Source: a bacterium
GTDB taxonomy: Bacteria > Desulfobacterota > GWC2-55-46 > S146-80 > JALXFI01
DNA: 5,374 bases
Assembly (NCBI GenBank): GCA_027069035.1
Contig: JALXFI010000257.1
Location: 1 to 5,374 of the forward strand
Direction of reading: 5' to 3'
The notes below the pieces were generated by a model that was given only the letters and a program-made list of their open reading frames with translations, was not told where the DNA came from and searched no databases. Both the position numbers and the translations under genes were made by a program. Shown piece by piece: positions 1 through 5,323 of this stretch. Position 1 is the first letter of the stretch. The number at the start of each line of letters is the position of its first letter.

Positions 1-1
1 G

Positions 2-79
2 CCTGCGGCCTTGCATTTAAAGCGTCTTGCCAATTTGCCCAAAAACCTATCTCTATTTTTGGGTAAAAGATATGCTTGA
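2..79 (+). CDS. Possible 3' end of an unidentified upstream gene (partial)
   Basis: A reading frame is open from the left edge and stops with TGA at 77-79. It would overlap the ATG of pgeF at 72 by eight bases, a common operon arrangement. It reads roughly PAALHLKRLANLPKNLSL and ends KRYA. A second frame is also open from base 1 and stops with TAA at 64-66, so the choice of frame is not secure. The ALHLKRLA stretch faintly recalls the ALHA..L segment near the C-terminus of RluA/RluD pseudouridine synthases, which are often encoded next to pgeF. The residues after it do not match that family well, so no product is assigned. Confidence 0.3.
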   Translation, partial: PAALHLKRLANLPKNLSLFLGKRYA

Positions 80-848
80 AGAGATCCAAGGTATAAGGGG
101 CTTCTCATCAGGGCTTTTAAAAAAGAGCGGCCTTGTAAACCATCTTTTCTGTTCAAGGGTGGGGGGGGTAAGCACGGGAGCTTTTTCTTCCTTCAACATG
201 TCTTTTTCTGTGGGTGATCCAAAGAGCAACGTTGCTCAAAACAGGGCGCTTTTATCATCCGCTTTCGGTTTTACGTCTGACAGGCTCTTTACGGTAAAAC
301 AGGTGCATGGCAGCAGGATATTGGATGTAACTGATTCTATAGAGAGTGTGGATGGTTTCGAAGGTGACGGGCTTGTTACAAGACGAAAGGATATCGTCCT
401 GGGTATCCTTACCGCGGATTGTATTCCCATTCTTATGCTTGAGCCTGAAAAAGAGGTAATAGCTGCGCTACATGGAGGCTGGAAAGGGCTTGCGGGAGGG
501 ATTATAAAGGAAGGCATATCTTTTTTGGTATCACGATACGGGGCGTCTAAGGATGCCTTGCTTATTGTCTTAGGACCTTATATAAACAAAAACTGTTTTA
601 CTGTGGGAGGGGACGTGTTAAAGATATTAAAAAACAGGTATCCGGCGGCCTGTCTGCCGGATTGTAGCGGGGATAAACACCATGTTGACCTTGCTTCCCT
701 TGCAATAAGTGATATTATAGACTCAGGGGTTAAGGTTGAAAATGTCGAGCGGGTGGGCACGTGCACTTCATGTGATAAGGATCATTTTTTCTCTTACAGA
801 AGGGACGGAGAAACAGGAAGGCAGTTGAGTTTTATAAAACTATGTTAA
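72..848 (+). CDS. pgeF: PgeF/YfiH family protein (multi-copper polyphenol oxidase-like; peptidoglycan editing factor / purine nucleoside enzyme)
   Basis: This 258-residue protein belongs to the YfiH/YlmD/LACC1 family. Family members act on purine nucleosides (phosphorylase or deaminase activity), and E. coli PgeF removes wrongly built UDP-MurNAc-L-Ser. It should be cytosolic; no signal peptide or membrane helix is visible. The family signatures appear in order: SRVGGVSTG (28-36), NRALL (57-61), KQVHG with His80, TADCIPIL with Cys117, HGGWKGL with His134, GPYI...C (168-175), and the C-terminal block CTSC...FFSYRRDGETGRQ (231-251). His80, Cys117 and His134 match the known metal-binding triad. 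Length is normal. I chose the ATG at 72: a TTG at 27 is in frame, but the extra 15 residues have no family counterpart and would lie inside the probable upstream gene. The Shine-Dalgarno match is weak (GGG at 61-63). The stop codon overlaps the coaE start. Confidence 0.92.
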   Translation: MLEEIQGIRGFSSGLLKKSGLVNHLFCSRVGGVSTGAFSSFNMSFSVGDPKSNVAQNRALLSSAFGFTSDRLFTVKQVHGSRILDVTDSIESVDGFEGDGLVTRRKDIVLGILTADCIPILMLEPEKEVIAALHGGWKGLAGGIIKEGISFLVSRYGASKDALLIVLGPYINKNCFTVGGDVLKILKNRYPAACLPDCSGDKHHVDLASLAISDIIDSGVKVENVERVGTCTSCDKDHFFSYRRDGETGRQLSFIKLC

Positions 849-1435
849 TAGGAATTACAGGTGGAATTGCCTCAGGCAAGAGCCTTGTCTCACACTATCT
901 TATGGAGCTTGGTCTTGATGTAATAGATATTGACGAGATTGCAAGAGAGGTTGTAAGGCCGGGTTGCAAGGCTTGGGCGAAGATAACGGCTCAATTTGGA
1001 AGAGGGTTTTTGACCTCCGATGGCGAGATAGACAGAAAAAAACTTGGAGATGCCGTATTTAAAGACCATAAACTGCTAAAAAAACTCAACGCCATAACTC
1101 ACCCTGAGATAAGACGGAAAATGTGGAAGAGAATAGAGGTGCTCAGAGGTGATAATCATGACGCCCTGATTTTTATAGATGTCCCTCTTCTTATAGAAAG
1201 CGGTTTTTATAAAGATATGGATCGGGTGGTACTTGTCTATGTGGATGAAGCGATACAGATAAAAAGGCTTATAAAAAGGGATGGGCTTTCTGATGCGGAG
1301 GCACAAAGGAGGCTCTCTTCCCAGATGCCTATTGATAAAAAACTTAAACTTGCCGATTACGTTATATATAATGATGGGAGTGTTGAAGAAACGAAGGCTC
1401 AGGTTCGTAAGCTACTATTATCTTTAAAACAATAA
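842..1435 (+). CDS. coaE: Dephospho-CoA kinase (CoaE)
   Basis: This 197-residue enzyme carries out the last step of coenzyme A synthesis, phosphorylating the ribose 3'-hydroxyl of dephospho-CoA with ATP in the cytosol. The P-loop GGIASGKS is at residues 7-14. The substrate-domain aspartate region DIDEIAREVV is at 29-38, with HPEIRR at 87-92. The Walker B-like FIDVPLLIESG is at 111-121, and the lid segment RDGLSDAEAQRRLSSQ is at 146-161. The C-terminal ADYVIYNDGS (171-180) is typical of the family, and the length is usual for bacterial CoaE. The ATG lies inside the end of pgeF (ATGTTAA, a 7-base overlap) and has no strong Shine-Dalgarno at the right distance, so translational coupling to pgeF is likely. 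No convincing intrinsic terminator follows on the + strand. Confidence 0.97.
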   Translation: MLIGITGGIASGKSLVSHYLMELGLDVIDIDEIAREVVRPGCKAWAKITAQFGRGFLTSDGEIDRKKLGDAVFKDHKLLKKLNAITHPEIRRKMWKRIEVLRGDNHDALIFIDVPLLIESGFYKDMDRVVLVYVDEAIQIKRLIKRDGLSDAEAQRRLSSQMPIDKKLKLADYVIYNDGSVEETKAQVRKLLLSLKQ

Positions 1436-1536
1436 TCTCTTTATAAAAAATCTCAATTTGAGAAAGCAAAATAAAAACTTTCATACAGGAAAAGCATTTA
1501 TCCTTGTATTTTGGTTTGACAAATTTGAAAAAAAAC

Positions 1537-1565
1537 TTGACAATAGCACTTTTGTGGATTATTCT
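1537..1565 (+). promoter_or_regulatory. Sigma70-type promoter for rho
   Basis: A perfect -35 box TTGACA (1537-1542) is followed, after exactly 17 bases, by TATTCT (1560-1565), a 4-of-6 match to the -10 consensus. Transcription would begin near 1572 and give a leader of about 260 bases. A second TTGACA lies just upstream at 1516-1521. With 17-base spacing it meets GACAAT (1539-1544), which overlaps the first -35, so two staggered promoters are possible. The gap has no gene, and rho is the next gene downstream. Confidence 0.6.
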
Positions 1566-1624
1566 TAAACATAACCGCAAAATCAGGTCTTCGTATTAAC
1601 ACACCTAAAGGTGGATTGTCTGGT

Positions 1625-1643
1625 CTAATAACTAACTTATTAG
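1625..1643 (+). other. Perfect hairpin in the rho leader
   Basis: CTAATAA (1625-1631) and TTATTAG (1637-1643) pair over seven base pairs around a CTAAC loop. No U-run follows, so it is not an intrinsic terminator. The stem is AT-rich and therefore weak; its role, if any, is unknown. Confidence 0.35.
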
Positions 1644-1791
1644 TAGCTATAAAGTTCTGTAGTGTAATTTGTATAAGGTATACGAGAAATAATTTATAAC
1701 CACACCTTTTTATAATCTCTCAATTTAATATAAGCAGATCTATTGAGAAAAAACCTGCTAATACATAGCATATGCAGAATATAGATGGTTA

Positions 1792-1808
1792 ATTGCGTTT
1801 GATGCAAT
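1792..1808 (+). other. Terminator-like hairpin just upstream of the rho ribosome binding site
   Basis: ATTGCGT (1792-1798) pairs with ATGCAAT (1802-1808), including one G-T wobble, around a TTG loop. The T-rich run ATTTTAACTTTT (1809-1820) follows directly. This resembles a weak intrinsic terminator or attenuator, but the stem has only two G-C pairs and the U-run is interrupted. It could equally be a structural element that keeps the ribosome entry site open. Confidence 0.3.
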
Positions 1809-1823
1809 ATTTTAACTTTTAAA

Positions 1824-1828
1824 AGGAG
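1824..1828 (+). promoter_or_regulatory. Ribosome binding site of rho, displayed in a hairpin loop
   Basis: AGGAG lies 7 bases before the ATG at 1836 and so decides that start over the TTG at 1833. AACTT (1814-1818) can pair with AAGTT (1829-1833), leaving the Shine-Dalgarno sequence in a 10-base loop directly in front of the start codon. Confidence 0.75.
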
Positions 1829-1835
1829 AAGTTTG

Positions 1836-3086
1836 ATGAACTTAAAGGAACTTAAAGAAAAAAAGATAAATGACCTTGCTGCGCTTGCATGGGAGTTCAA
1901 GGTGGAGGGAGCAACGGGAATGACCAAACAGGAACTCATCTTTGCCTTGCTTCAGGCGCAATCGGCACAGAATGGCATAATATACGGAGAAGGGGTGCTT
2001 GAAGTGCTGCCTGATGGTTTTGGGTTTTTAAGGGCGCCTGATTATAATTATCTGCCCGGCCCGGATGATATTTATGTTTCTCCTTCTCAGATAAGGAGAT
2101 TTGCCTTGCGCAAGGGTGATGTGGTTGCGGGCCAGATACGCCCGCCAAAGGAAGGCGAGAGATATTTTGCGTTGCTAAAGGTTGAAAATGTTAATTTTGA
2201 AGATCCTGAACTGGCCCGAGAGAAGATATTATTTGATAATCTTACCCCGCTTTACGCCGATGAAGGTATTAAACTTGAGGTGCCGCCCAAAGGCGATCTC
2301 TCTGTAAGGATAATGGACCTTTTCACCCCTGTCGGCAAAGGGCAGAGAGGGCTTATAGTTTCACCGCCGAGGGCGGGGAAGACCATACTGCTTCAAAAGA
2401 TAGCCAACAGCATTACAACAAATCATCCTGAAGTGATCCTTATCGTTCTTTTGATTGATGAGCGTCCTGAAGAGGTTACGGATATGCAGCGTTCCGTAAA
2501 GGGTGAAGTCGTAAGCTCAACCTTTGACGAACCGGCGCAAAGACATGTCCAGGTAGCGGAGATGGTCATTGAAAAGGCCAAAAGGCTTGTTGAACACCAG
2601 CGTGATGTAGTTATACTTTTGGACAGTATCACAAGGCTTGCCCGTGCATACAATACCGTAGTTCCGCCAAGCGGCAAGGTGCTCTCCGGTGGTCTTGACT
2701 CCAATGCCCTGCAGAAACCAAAGAGATTTTTTGGAGCCGCCAGAAATATTGAGGAGGGAGGAAGTCTTACCATTATAGCCACTGCACTTGTTGATACCGG
2801 CAGCAGAATGGATGAGGTCATTTTTGAAGAATTCAAAGGGACAGGCAATATGGAGATACATCTTGACAGGAAACTTGCTGAAAGACGGATATTTCCTGCC
2901 ATTGATCTCAACAGGTCGGGCACAAGAAAGGAAAATCTGCTCTTGACGGAGGAAGAGCTTGCCAAGGTCTGGGTATTAAGAAAGGTTCTGCAACCGCTTA
3001 ATCCTATAGAAAGCATGGAATTCCTTCTTGATAAGATTGCGGAGACGGATACAAACAGGGATTTTCTTGATGTTATGGGTAAATAA
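1836..3086 (+). CDS. rho: Transcription termination factor Rho
   Basis: This 416-residue protein is the hexameric, ATP-driven RNA translocase that ends transcription. It is close in length to E. coli Rho (419) and colinear with it. The N-terminal helical Rho_N domain (1-47) is followed by the cold-shock-like primary RNA-binding fold with DGFGFLRAPDYNYLPGPDD (60-78) and YVSPSQIRRF (80-89). In the ATPase domain I see Walker A SPPRAGKT (176-183), the catalytic-glutamate segment LIDERPEEVTDM (206-217, Glu209), Walker B VVILLDSITRLARAYN (258-273), the Q loop SGKVLSGGLDSN (279-290), the R loop GTGNME (335-340), and the arginine-finger region NRSGTR (359-364). Arg179 replaces the Lys181 of E. coli, a conservative change. 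There is no lineage-specific insertion before the RNA-binding domain. The start at 1836 has a well-placed AGGAG. No clear intrinsic terminator follows. Confidence 0.99.
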   Translation: MNLKELKEKKINDLAALAWEFKVEGATGMTKQELIFALLQAQSAQNGIIYGEGVLEVLPDGFGFLRAPDYNYLPGPDDIYVSPSQIRRFALRKGDVVAGQIRPPKEGERYFALLKVENVNFEDPELAREKILFDNLTPLYADEGIKLEVPPKGDLSVRIMDLFTPVGKGQRGLIVSPPRAGKTILLQKIANSITTNHPEVILIVLLIDERPEEVTDMQRSVKGEVVSSTFDEPAQRHVQVAEMVIEKAKRLVEHQRDVVILLDSITRLARAYNTVVPPSGKVLSGGLDSNALQKPKRFFGAARNIEEGGSLTIIATALVDTGSRMDEVIFEEFKGTGNMEIHLDRKLAERRIFPAIDLNRSGTRKENLLLTEEELAKVWVLRKVLQPLNPIESMEFLLDKIAETDTNRDFLDVMGK

Positions 3087-3183
3087 AAGGTTTTTTAACA
3101 ATAGATTGGATGAATATCATAGTCTCCTTATTTTATAACATCTCTTATAAAAAACATTTTTTTGTGCACTCCTGCTTTTTTAC

Positions 3184-3212
3184 TTGAAATAGCTTTAAAT
3201 ACCTGTTAATAT
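3184..3212 (+). promoter_or_regulatory. Extended -10 promoter for rpmE (and probably thyX)
   Basis: TTGAAA (3184-3189) and TAATAT (3207-3212) are 17 bases apart, and TG at 3204-3205 forms an extended -10 (TGnTAATAT). Transcription would start near 3219, giving a short leader before rpmE. It lies in the 158-base gap after rho, which otherwise holds only A- and T-rich tracts and no GC-rich hairpin, so read-through from rho is also possible. Confidence 0.5.
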
Positions 3213-3234
3213 TAATAGTTTAAATTTGATATGC

Positions 3235-3240
3235 GGAGGA
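3235..3240 (+). promoter_or_regulatory. Strong ribosome binding site of rpmE
   Basis: GGAGGA lies four bases before the ATG at 3245. It is one of the best Shine-Dalgarno matches in the window, in keeping with the high expression expected of a ribosomal protein gene. Confidence 0.85.
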
Positions 3241-3244
3241 CAAT

Positions 3245-3448
3245 ATGAAAGAAGGAATACATCCAAAATATGAGATGGCAAAGGTACACTGCGCCTGCGG
3301 GTTTGAAACGGAAACCAGGTCTACAAGAAAGGAAATAAAAGTAGAGTTATGTTCCAATTGTCATCCTTTTTTTACAGGTAAGCAGAAACTTGTCGATACA
3401 GCCGGAAGGGTAGAAAGGTTCAGGAAGAAATACGGCATGGAGGGGTAG
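3245..3448 (+). CDS. rpmE: 50S ribosomal protein bL31, zinc-binding form
   Basis: This 67-residue protein is bL31, which sits on the central protuberance of the large subunit and helps bridge it to the 30S head. MKEGIHPKYE at the start and the block CHPFFTGKQ (39-47) with GRVERFRKKYG are near-identical to the family consensus. Cys16, Cys18, Cys36 and Cys39 form the zinc site, so this is the C+ form, as opposed to the C- (YtiA-type) paralogue that cells use when zinc is scarce. It follows rho, as in many bacteria, but has its own promoter-like sequence. Its TAG stop shares a base with the GTG start of thyX. Confidence 0.98.
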   Translation: MKEGIHPKYEMAKVHCACGFETETRSTRKEIKVELCSNCHPFFTGKQKLVDTAGRVERFRKKYGMEG

Positions 3449-4164
3449 TGGAAACTTGCTGTATGAATGAAGAACCCAATGTGAGGCTTCTTCGATTTAC
3501 CCCTGAACCGGAAAAAACGATTGCGTTTGCGGCAAAACTCTGCTATACGGCTTCAGATATAGATGGGCTTGAAGAGAAGGTTTCGGGACAGAACCATAAA
3601 AAGTTTATAGAAAAGATACTAAAACTTGGACACCTTTCTGTTCTTGAGCACGTAAGTTTTACATTCGGTATTGAAGGCATATCAAGGGCGACAACGCATC
3701 AACTTGTAAGGCACAGACTTGCCTCGTATTCTCAGCAGAGCCAGAGATATGTTTCATTTAAAGAGAACCTCGAATATATTATCCCGCCAAATATAGATTC
3801 AAGACCGGAACTTAAAAAACGCTTTAAAGGGATGATGAACCGCATCTTTGATATGTATAAAGGATTTATCGATGATAATATCCCTGCTGAAGATGCCCGC
3901 TATATACTTCCAAACGCCGCTGCAACAAAGATCATTGTCACGATGAATGCAAGGGAGCTTCTCCATTTTTTTACTTTAAGGTGCTGTGAGAGGGCACAGT
4001 GGGAGATAAGGTTGATGGCTAAAAAGATGCTCGTTTTGGCGCGTAAGGTTGCGCCAGTTATCTTTAAGGGGGCAGGCCCGGGATGTGTTAGAGGAAGATG
4101 CGCCGAAGGTGAAATGACCTGCGGCAGGGCTGATGAGGTGAGGGAAGAGTTTAAGGTTTTGTGA
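3448..4164 (+). CDS. thyX: Flavin-dependent thymidylate synthase ThyX
   Basis: This 238-residue enzyme makes dTMP from dUMP using methylene-tetrahydrofolate and reduced FAD; the active form is a homotetramer. The ThyX signature RHRX7S is present as RHRLASYSQQS (88-98), followed by QRY. Other family blocks are GHLSVLEHVSFTF (61-73), ISRATTHQLVRH (78-89), DARYILPNAAAT (149-160) and NARELLHFFTLR (167-178). The start is GTG: the rpmE stop and this start share one base (TAGTG), and GGAGG at 3439-3443 lies four bases upstream inside the end of rpmE. An ATG at 3463 is in frame but lacks a site at the right distance. The C-terminal tail holds Cys213, Cys218 and Cys225 in a GPGC...C...CG arrangement. 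ThyX suggests that the organism may lack ThyA, which this window cannot show. Confidence 0.97.
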   Translation: METCCMNEEPNVRLLRFTPEPEKTIAFAAKLCYTASDIDGLEEKVSGQNHKKFIEKILKLGHLSVLEHVSFTFGIEGISRATTHQLVRHRLASYSQQSQRYVSFKENLEYIIPPNIDSRPELKKRFKGMMNRIFDMYKGFIDDNIPAEDARYILPNAAATKIIVTMNARELLHFFTLRCCERAQWEIRLMAKKMLVLARKVAPVIFKGAGPGCVRGRCAEGEMTCGRADEVREEFKVL

Positions 4165-4166
4165 TT

Positions 4167-4193
4167 CCCAAAAACAGGGATAGGTTTTTTGGG
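4167..4193 (+). terminator. Hairpin directly after thyX (possible weak terminator)
   Basis: CCCAAAAA (4167-4174) pairs with TTTTTGGG (4186-4193) over eight base pairs, three bases after the thyX stop. The 3' flank TAATTTATG is only mildly T-rich. The CCC can pair instead with GGG at 4177-4179, giving a smaller competing hairpin. It may stabilise the thyX mRNA end or cause partial termination; the sequence does not decide. Confidence 0.4.
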
Positions 4194-4208
4194 TAATTTA
4201 TGTAATTT

Positions 4209-4237
4209 AGAAGGCCTTTAATGGCCTATGCCTTTTT
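4209..4237 (+). terminator. Second hairpin with T-run between thyX and prfA
   Basis: AGGCC (4212-4216) pairs perfectly with GGCCT (4223-4227) around a 6-base loop. A T5 run at 4233-4237 begins five bases later. An alternative stem pairs AAGGC (4211-4215) with GCCTT (4230-4234) and runs straight into the T-run, which is a more terminator-like shape. The two stems exclude each other. I see no strong promoter between here and prfA, so any termination is probably partial. Confidence 0.4.
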
Positions 4238-4255
4238 AGAAATAAATGGATAATT

Positions 4256-5323
4256 ATGTTCAGTCGGCTAAAAAAAATGGAAGCAAGGTTCTCGGAGATT
4301 GAATCTCTCATAAGCAAACCCGAGGTGATCTCCGACAGGGATATGTATCAGTCCATGCTCAAAGAGTATTCATCTATAAAGGAAGTCGTTGATATATACG
4401 GCGAGTATAAGAAGATTAAAAACGAGATCAAAGAGAACAAGGAATTGTTGAGTGAAGACGACAGTGAACTTAGGGATCTGGCAAATAAAGAGATAGAGAA
4501 CCTTGAGATGAGATTAAAAGAGTTGGAAGATAAGATTACGATACTCCTTCTTCCAAAGGATGCCTCGGATGAAAGAAATGTTATCATTGAGATAAGGGCC
4601 GGCACAGGAGGAGACGAGGCGGCGCTCTTTGTCGCCGATCTTTTCAGGATGTACAGCCGTTATGCAATAAACAGGGGCTGGAAGGTCGAAATAATGAGCC
4701 AGCACCAGACAGGCGTAGGTGGATTCAAGGAGCTTATCGCCCTTATTGAAGGAGACAATGTGTACAGCCGGCTCAAGTATGAAAGCGGGGTACACAGGGT
4801 GCAGAGGGTCCCTGAGACTGAAACCCAGGGGAGGATCCATACCTCAACCGTTACCGTGGCCGTTTTACCTGAGGCTGAAGAGGTGGAGGTTGAGATTGAC
4901 AACAAGGACCTGCGTATAGATGTATTTAGATCTTCGGGGCCAGGCGGTCAGAGTGTAAATACAACGGATTCTGCGGTAAGGGTGACGCATGTGCCGACAG
5001 GGCTTGTTGTATCGTGTCAGGATGAGAAATCACAGCATAAGAACAAGGCGAAGGCATTAAAGGTTCTTGCCGCAAGGCTTCTTGAGGTTAAAAAATCAGA
5101 GCAGGAAAGCGAGATCGCTGAAAAGAGAAAGAGTCAGGTCGGCACCGGAGAGAGAAGCGAAAAGATTCGCACATATAATTTTCCTCAAGGCAGGGTGACA
5201 GACCACAGGGTTAACATAACTCTCTATCGTTTAAACACAATCCTTGAGGGGGGATATAGACGAAATAATCGATGCCCTGACCGTGCATTATCAATCCGAG
5301 GCCCTGAGGTCCGAGGGTTTTAA
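4256..5323 (+). CDS. prfA: Peptide chain release factor 1 (RF1), frame disrupted near the C-terminus
   Basis: RF1 recognises UAA and UAG in the ribosomal A site and triggers peptide release. The open frame gives 355 residues. The N-terminal domain (about 1-100) is helical and highly charged. EIRAGTGGDEA (112-122) opens the core. VQRVPETETQGRIHTS (182-197) contains the PxT stop-codon motif as Pro186-Glu187-Thr188, which marks RF1 rather than RF2 (SPF). SGPGGQSVNTTDSAVR (227-242) holds the catalytic GGQ at 230-232, whose glutamine PrmC would methylate. RVTDHRVN (313-320) is the usual C-terminal block. After ILEG (329-332) the sequence leaves the family. The expected tail is found in the next frame, so a one-base shift in the G6 run at 5248-5253 is very likely; corrected, the protein has 362 residues and ends at 5345. 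The ribosome binding site is weak (GGA at 4248-4250). Confidence 0.95.
   Translation: MFSRLKKMEARFSEIESLISKPEVISDRDMYQSMLKEYSSIKEVVDIYGEYKKIKNEIKENKELLSEDDSELRDLANKEIENLEMRLKELEDKITILLLPKDASDERNVIIEIRAGTGGDEAALFVADLFRMYSRYAINRGWKVEIMSQHQTGVGGFKELIALIEGDNVYSRLKYESGVHRVQRVPETETQGRIHTSTVTVAVLPEAEEVEVEIDNKDLRIDVFRSSGPGGQSVNTTDSAVRVTHVPTGLVVSCQDEKSQHKNKAKALKVLAARLLEVKKSEQESEIAEKRKSQVGTGERSEKIRTYNFPQGRVTDHRVNITLYRLNTILEGGYRRNNRCPDRALSIRGPEVRGF

Larger units (their letters stand above)
1572..1835 (+). other. Long AT-rich 5' leader of rho; no protein gene seen in 1436-1835
   Basis: The 397-base gap between coaE and rho holds no open frame with a credible start signal. What it does hold is RNA-level structure: hairpins at 1602-1613 (CACC/GGTG) and 1625-1643 (CTAATAA/TTATTAG, 5-base loop), a G-free tract at 1687-1733, a possible pseudoknot at 1718-1759, an 8-base palindrome GCATATGC at 1768-1775, and a hairpin at 1792-1808 followed by a T-rich run. 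Long leaders through which Rho limits its own synthesis are known in E. coli and Bacillus subtilis, so autoregulation here is a reasonable inference. I recognise no known riboswitch consensus. Confidence 0.5.

Noticed and set aside
1451..1463. Hairpin TCTCA-ATT-TGAGA after coaE as a coaE terminator
   Set aside because: On the + strand it is preceded by A-rich sequence and not followed by a T-run. The terminator-like orientation is on the minus strand, where no gene needs it.
1362..1580. A 72-codon minus-strand frame across the coaE end and the intergenic gap
   Set aside because: Half of it is antisense to coaE, the rest is low-complexity AT-rich sequence, and there is no start signal or family resemblance.
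1600..1620. T-box-like sequence AAAGGTGGATT in the rho leader
   Set aside because: It lacks the conserved T-box core and antiterminator, and no aminoacyl-tRNA or amino acid gene follows.
1772..1822. Tiny ATG-started frames in the rho leader (MQNIDG, MVNCV, MQYFNF) as leader peptides
   Set aside because: Each has five or six codons, none has a Shine-Dalgarno sequence, and short frames like these are expected by chance in AT-rich DNA.
2423..3016. A 197-codon open frame on the minus strand within rho
   Set aside because: It lies wholly antisense to the strongly conserved ATPase domain of Rho, has a Ser/Leu-rich composition typical of a shadow frame, and has no start signal or recognisable motif.
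4178..4206. A promoter for prfA using TGTAAT at 4201-4206 as the -10
   Set aside because: The -10 is acceptable (5 of 6), but no -35 match lies at 16-18 bases; the positions hold GGATAG-like sequence.
4514..4919. Several open frames on both strands inside prfA
   Set aside because: They coincide with the RF1 core that carries the conserved motifs and show no domain of their own; they are shadows of the real gene.
5246..5260. A prfB-like autoregulatory +1 frameshift site in prfA
   Set aside because: The G-run resembles the AGGGGG stimulator of prfB, but there is no CUU-UGA slip site and no in-frame stop at the shift point, so the feedback logic of prfB is absent.
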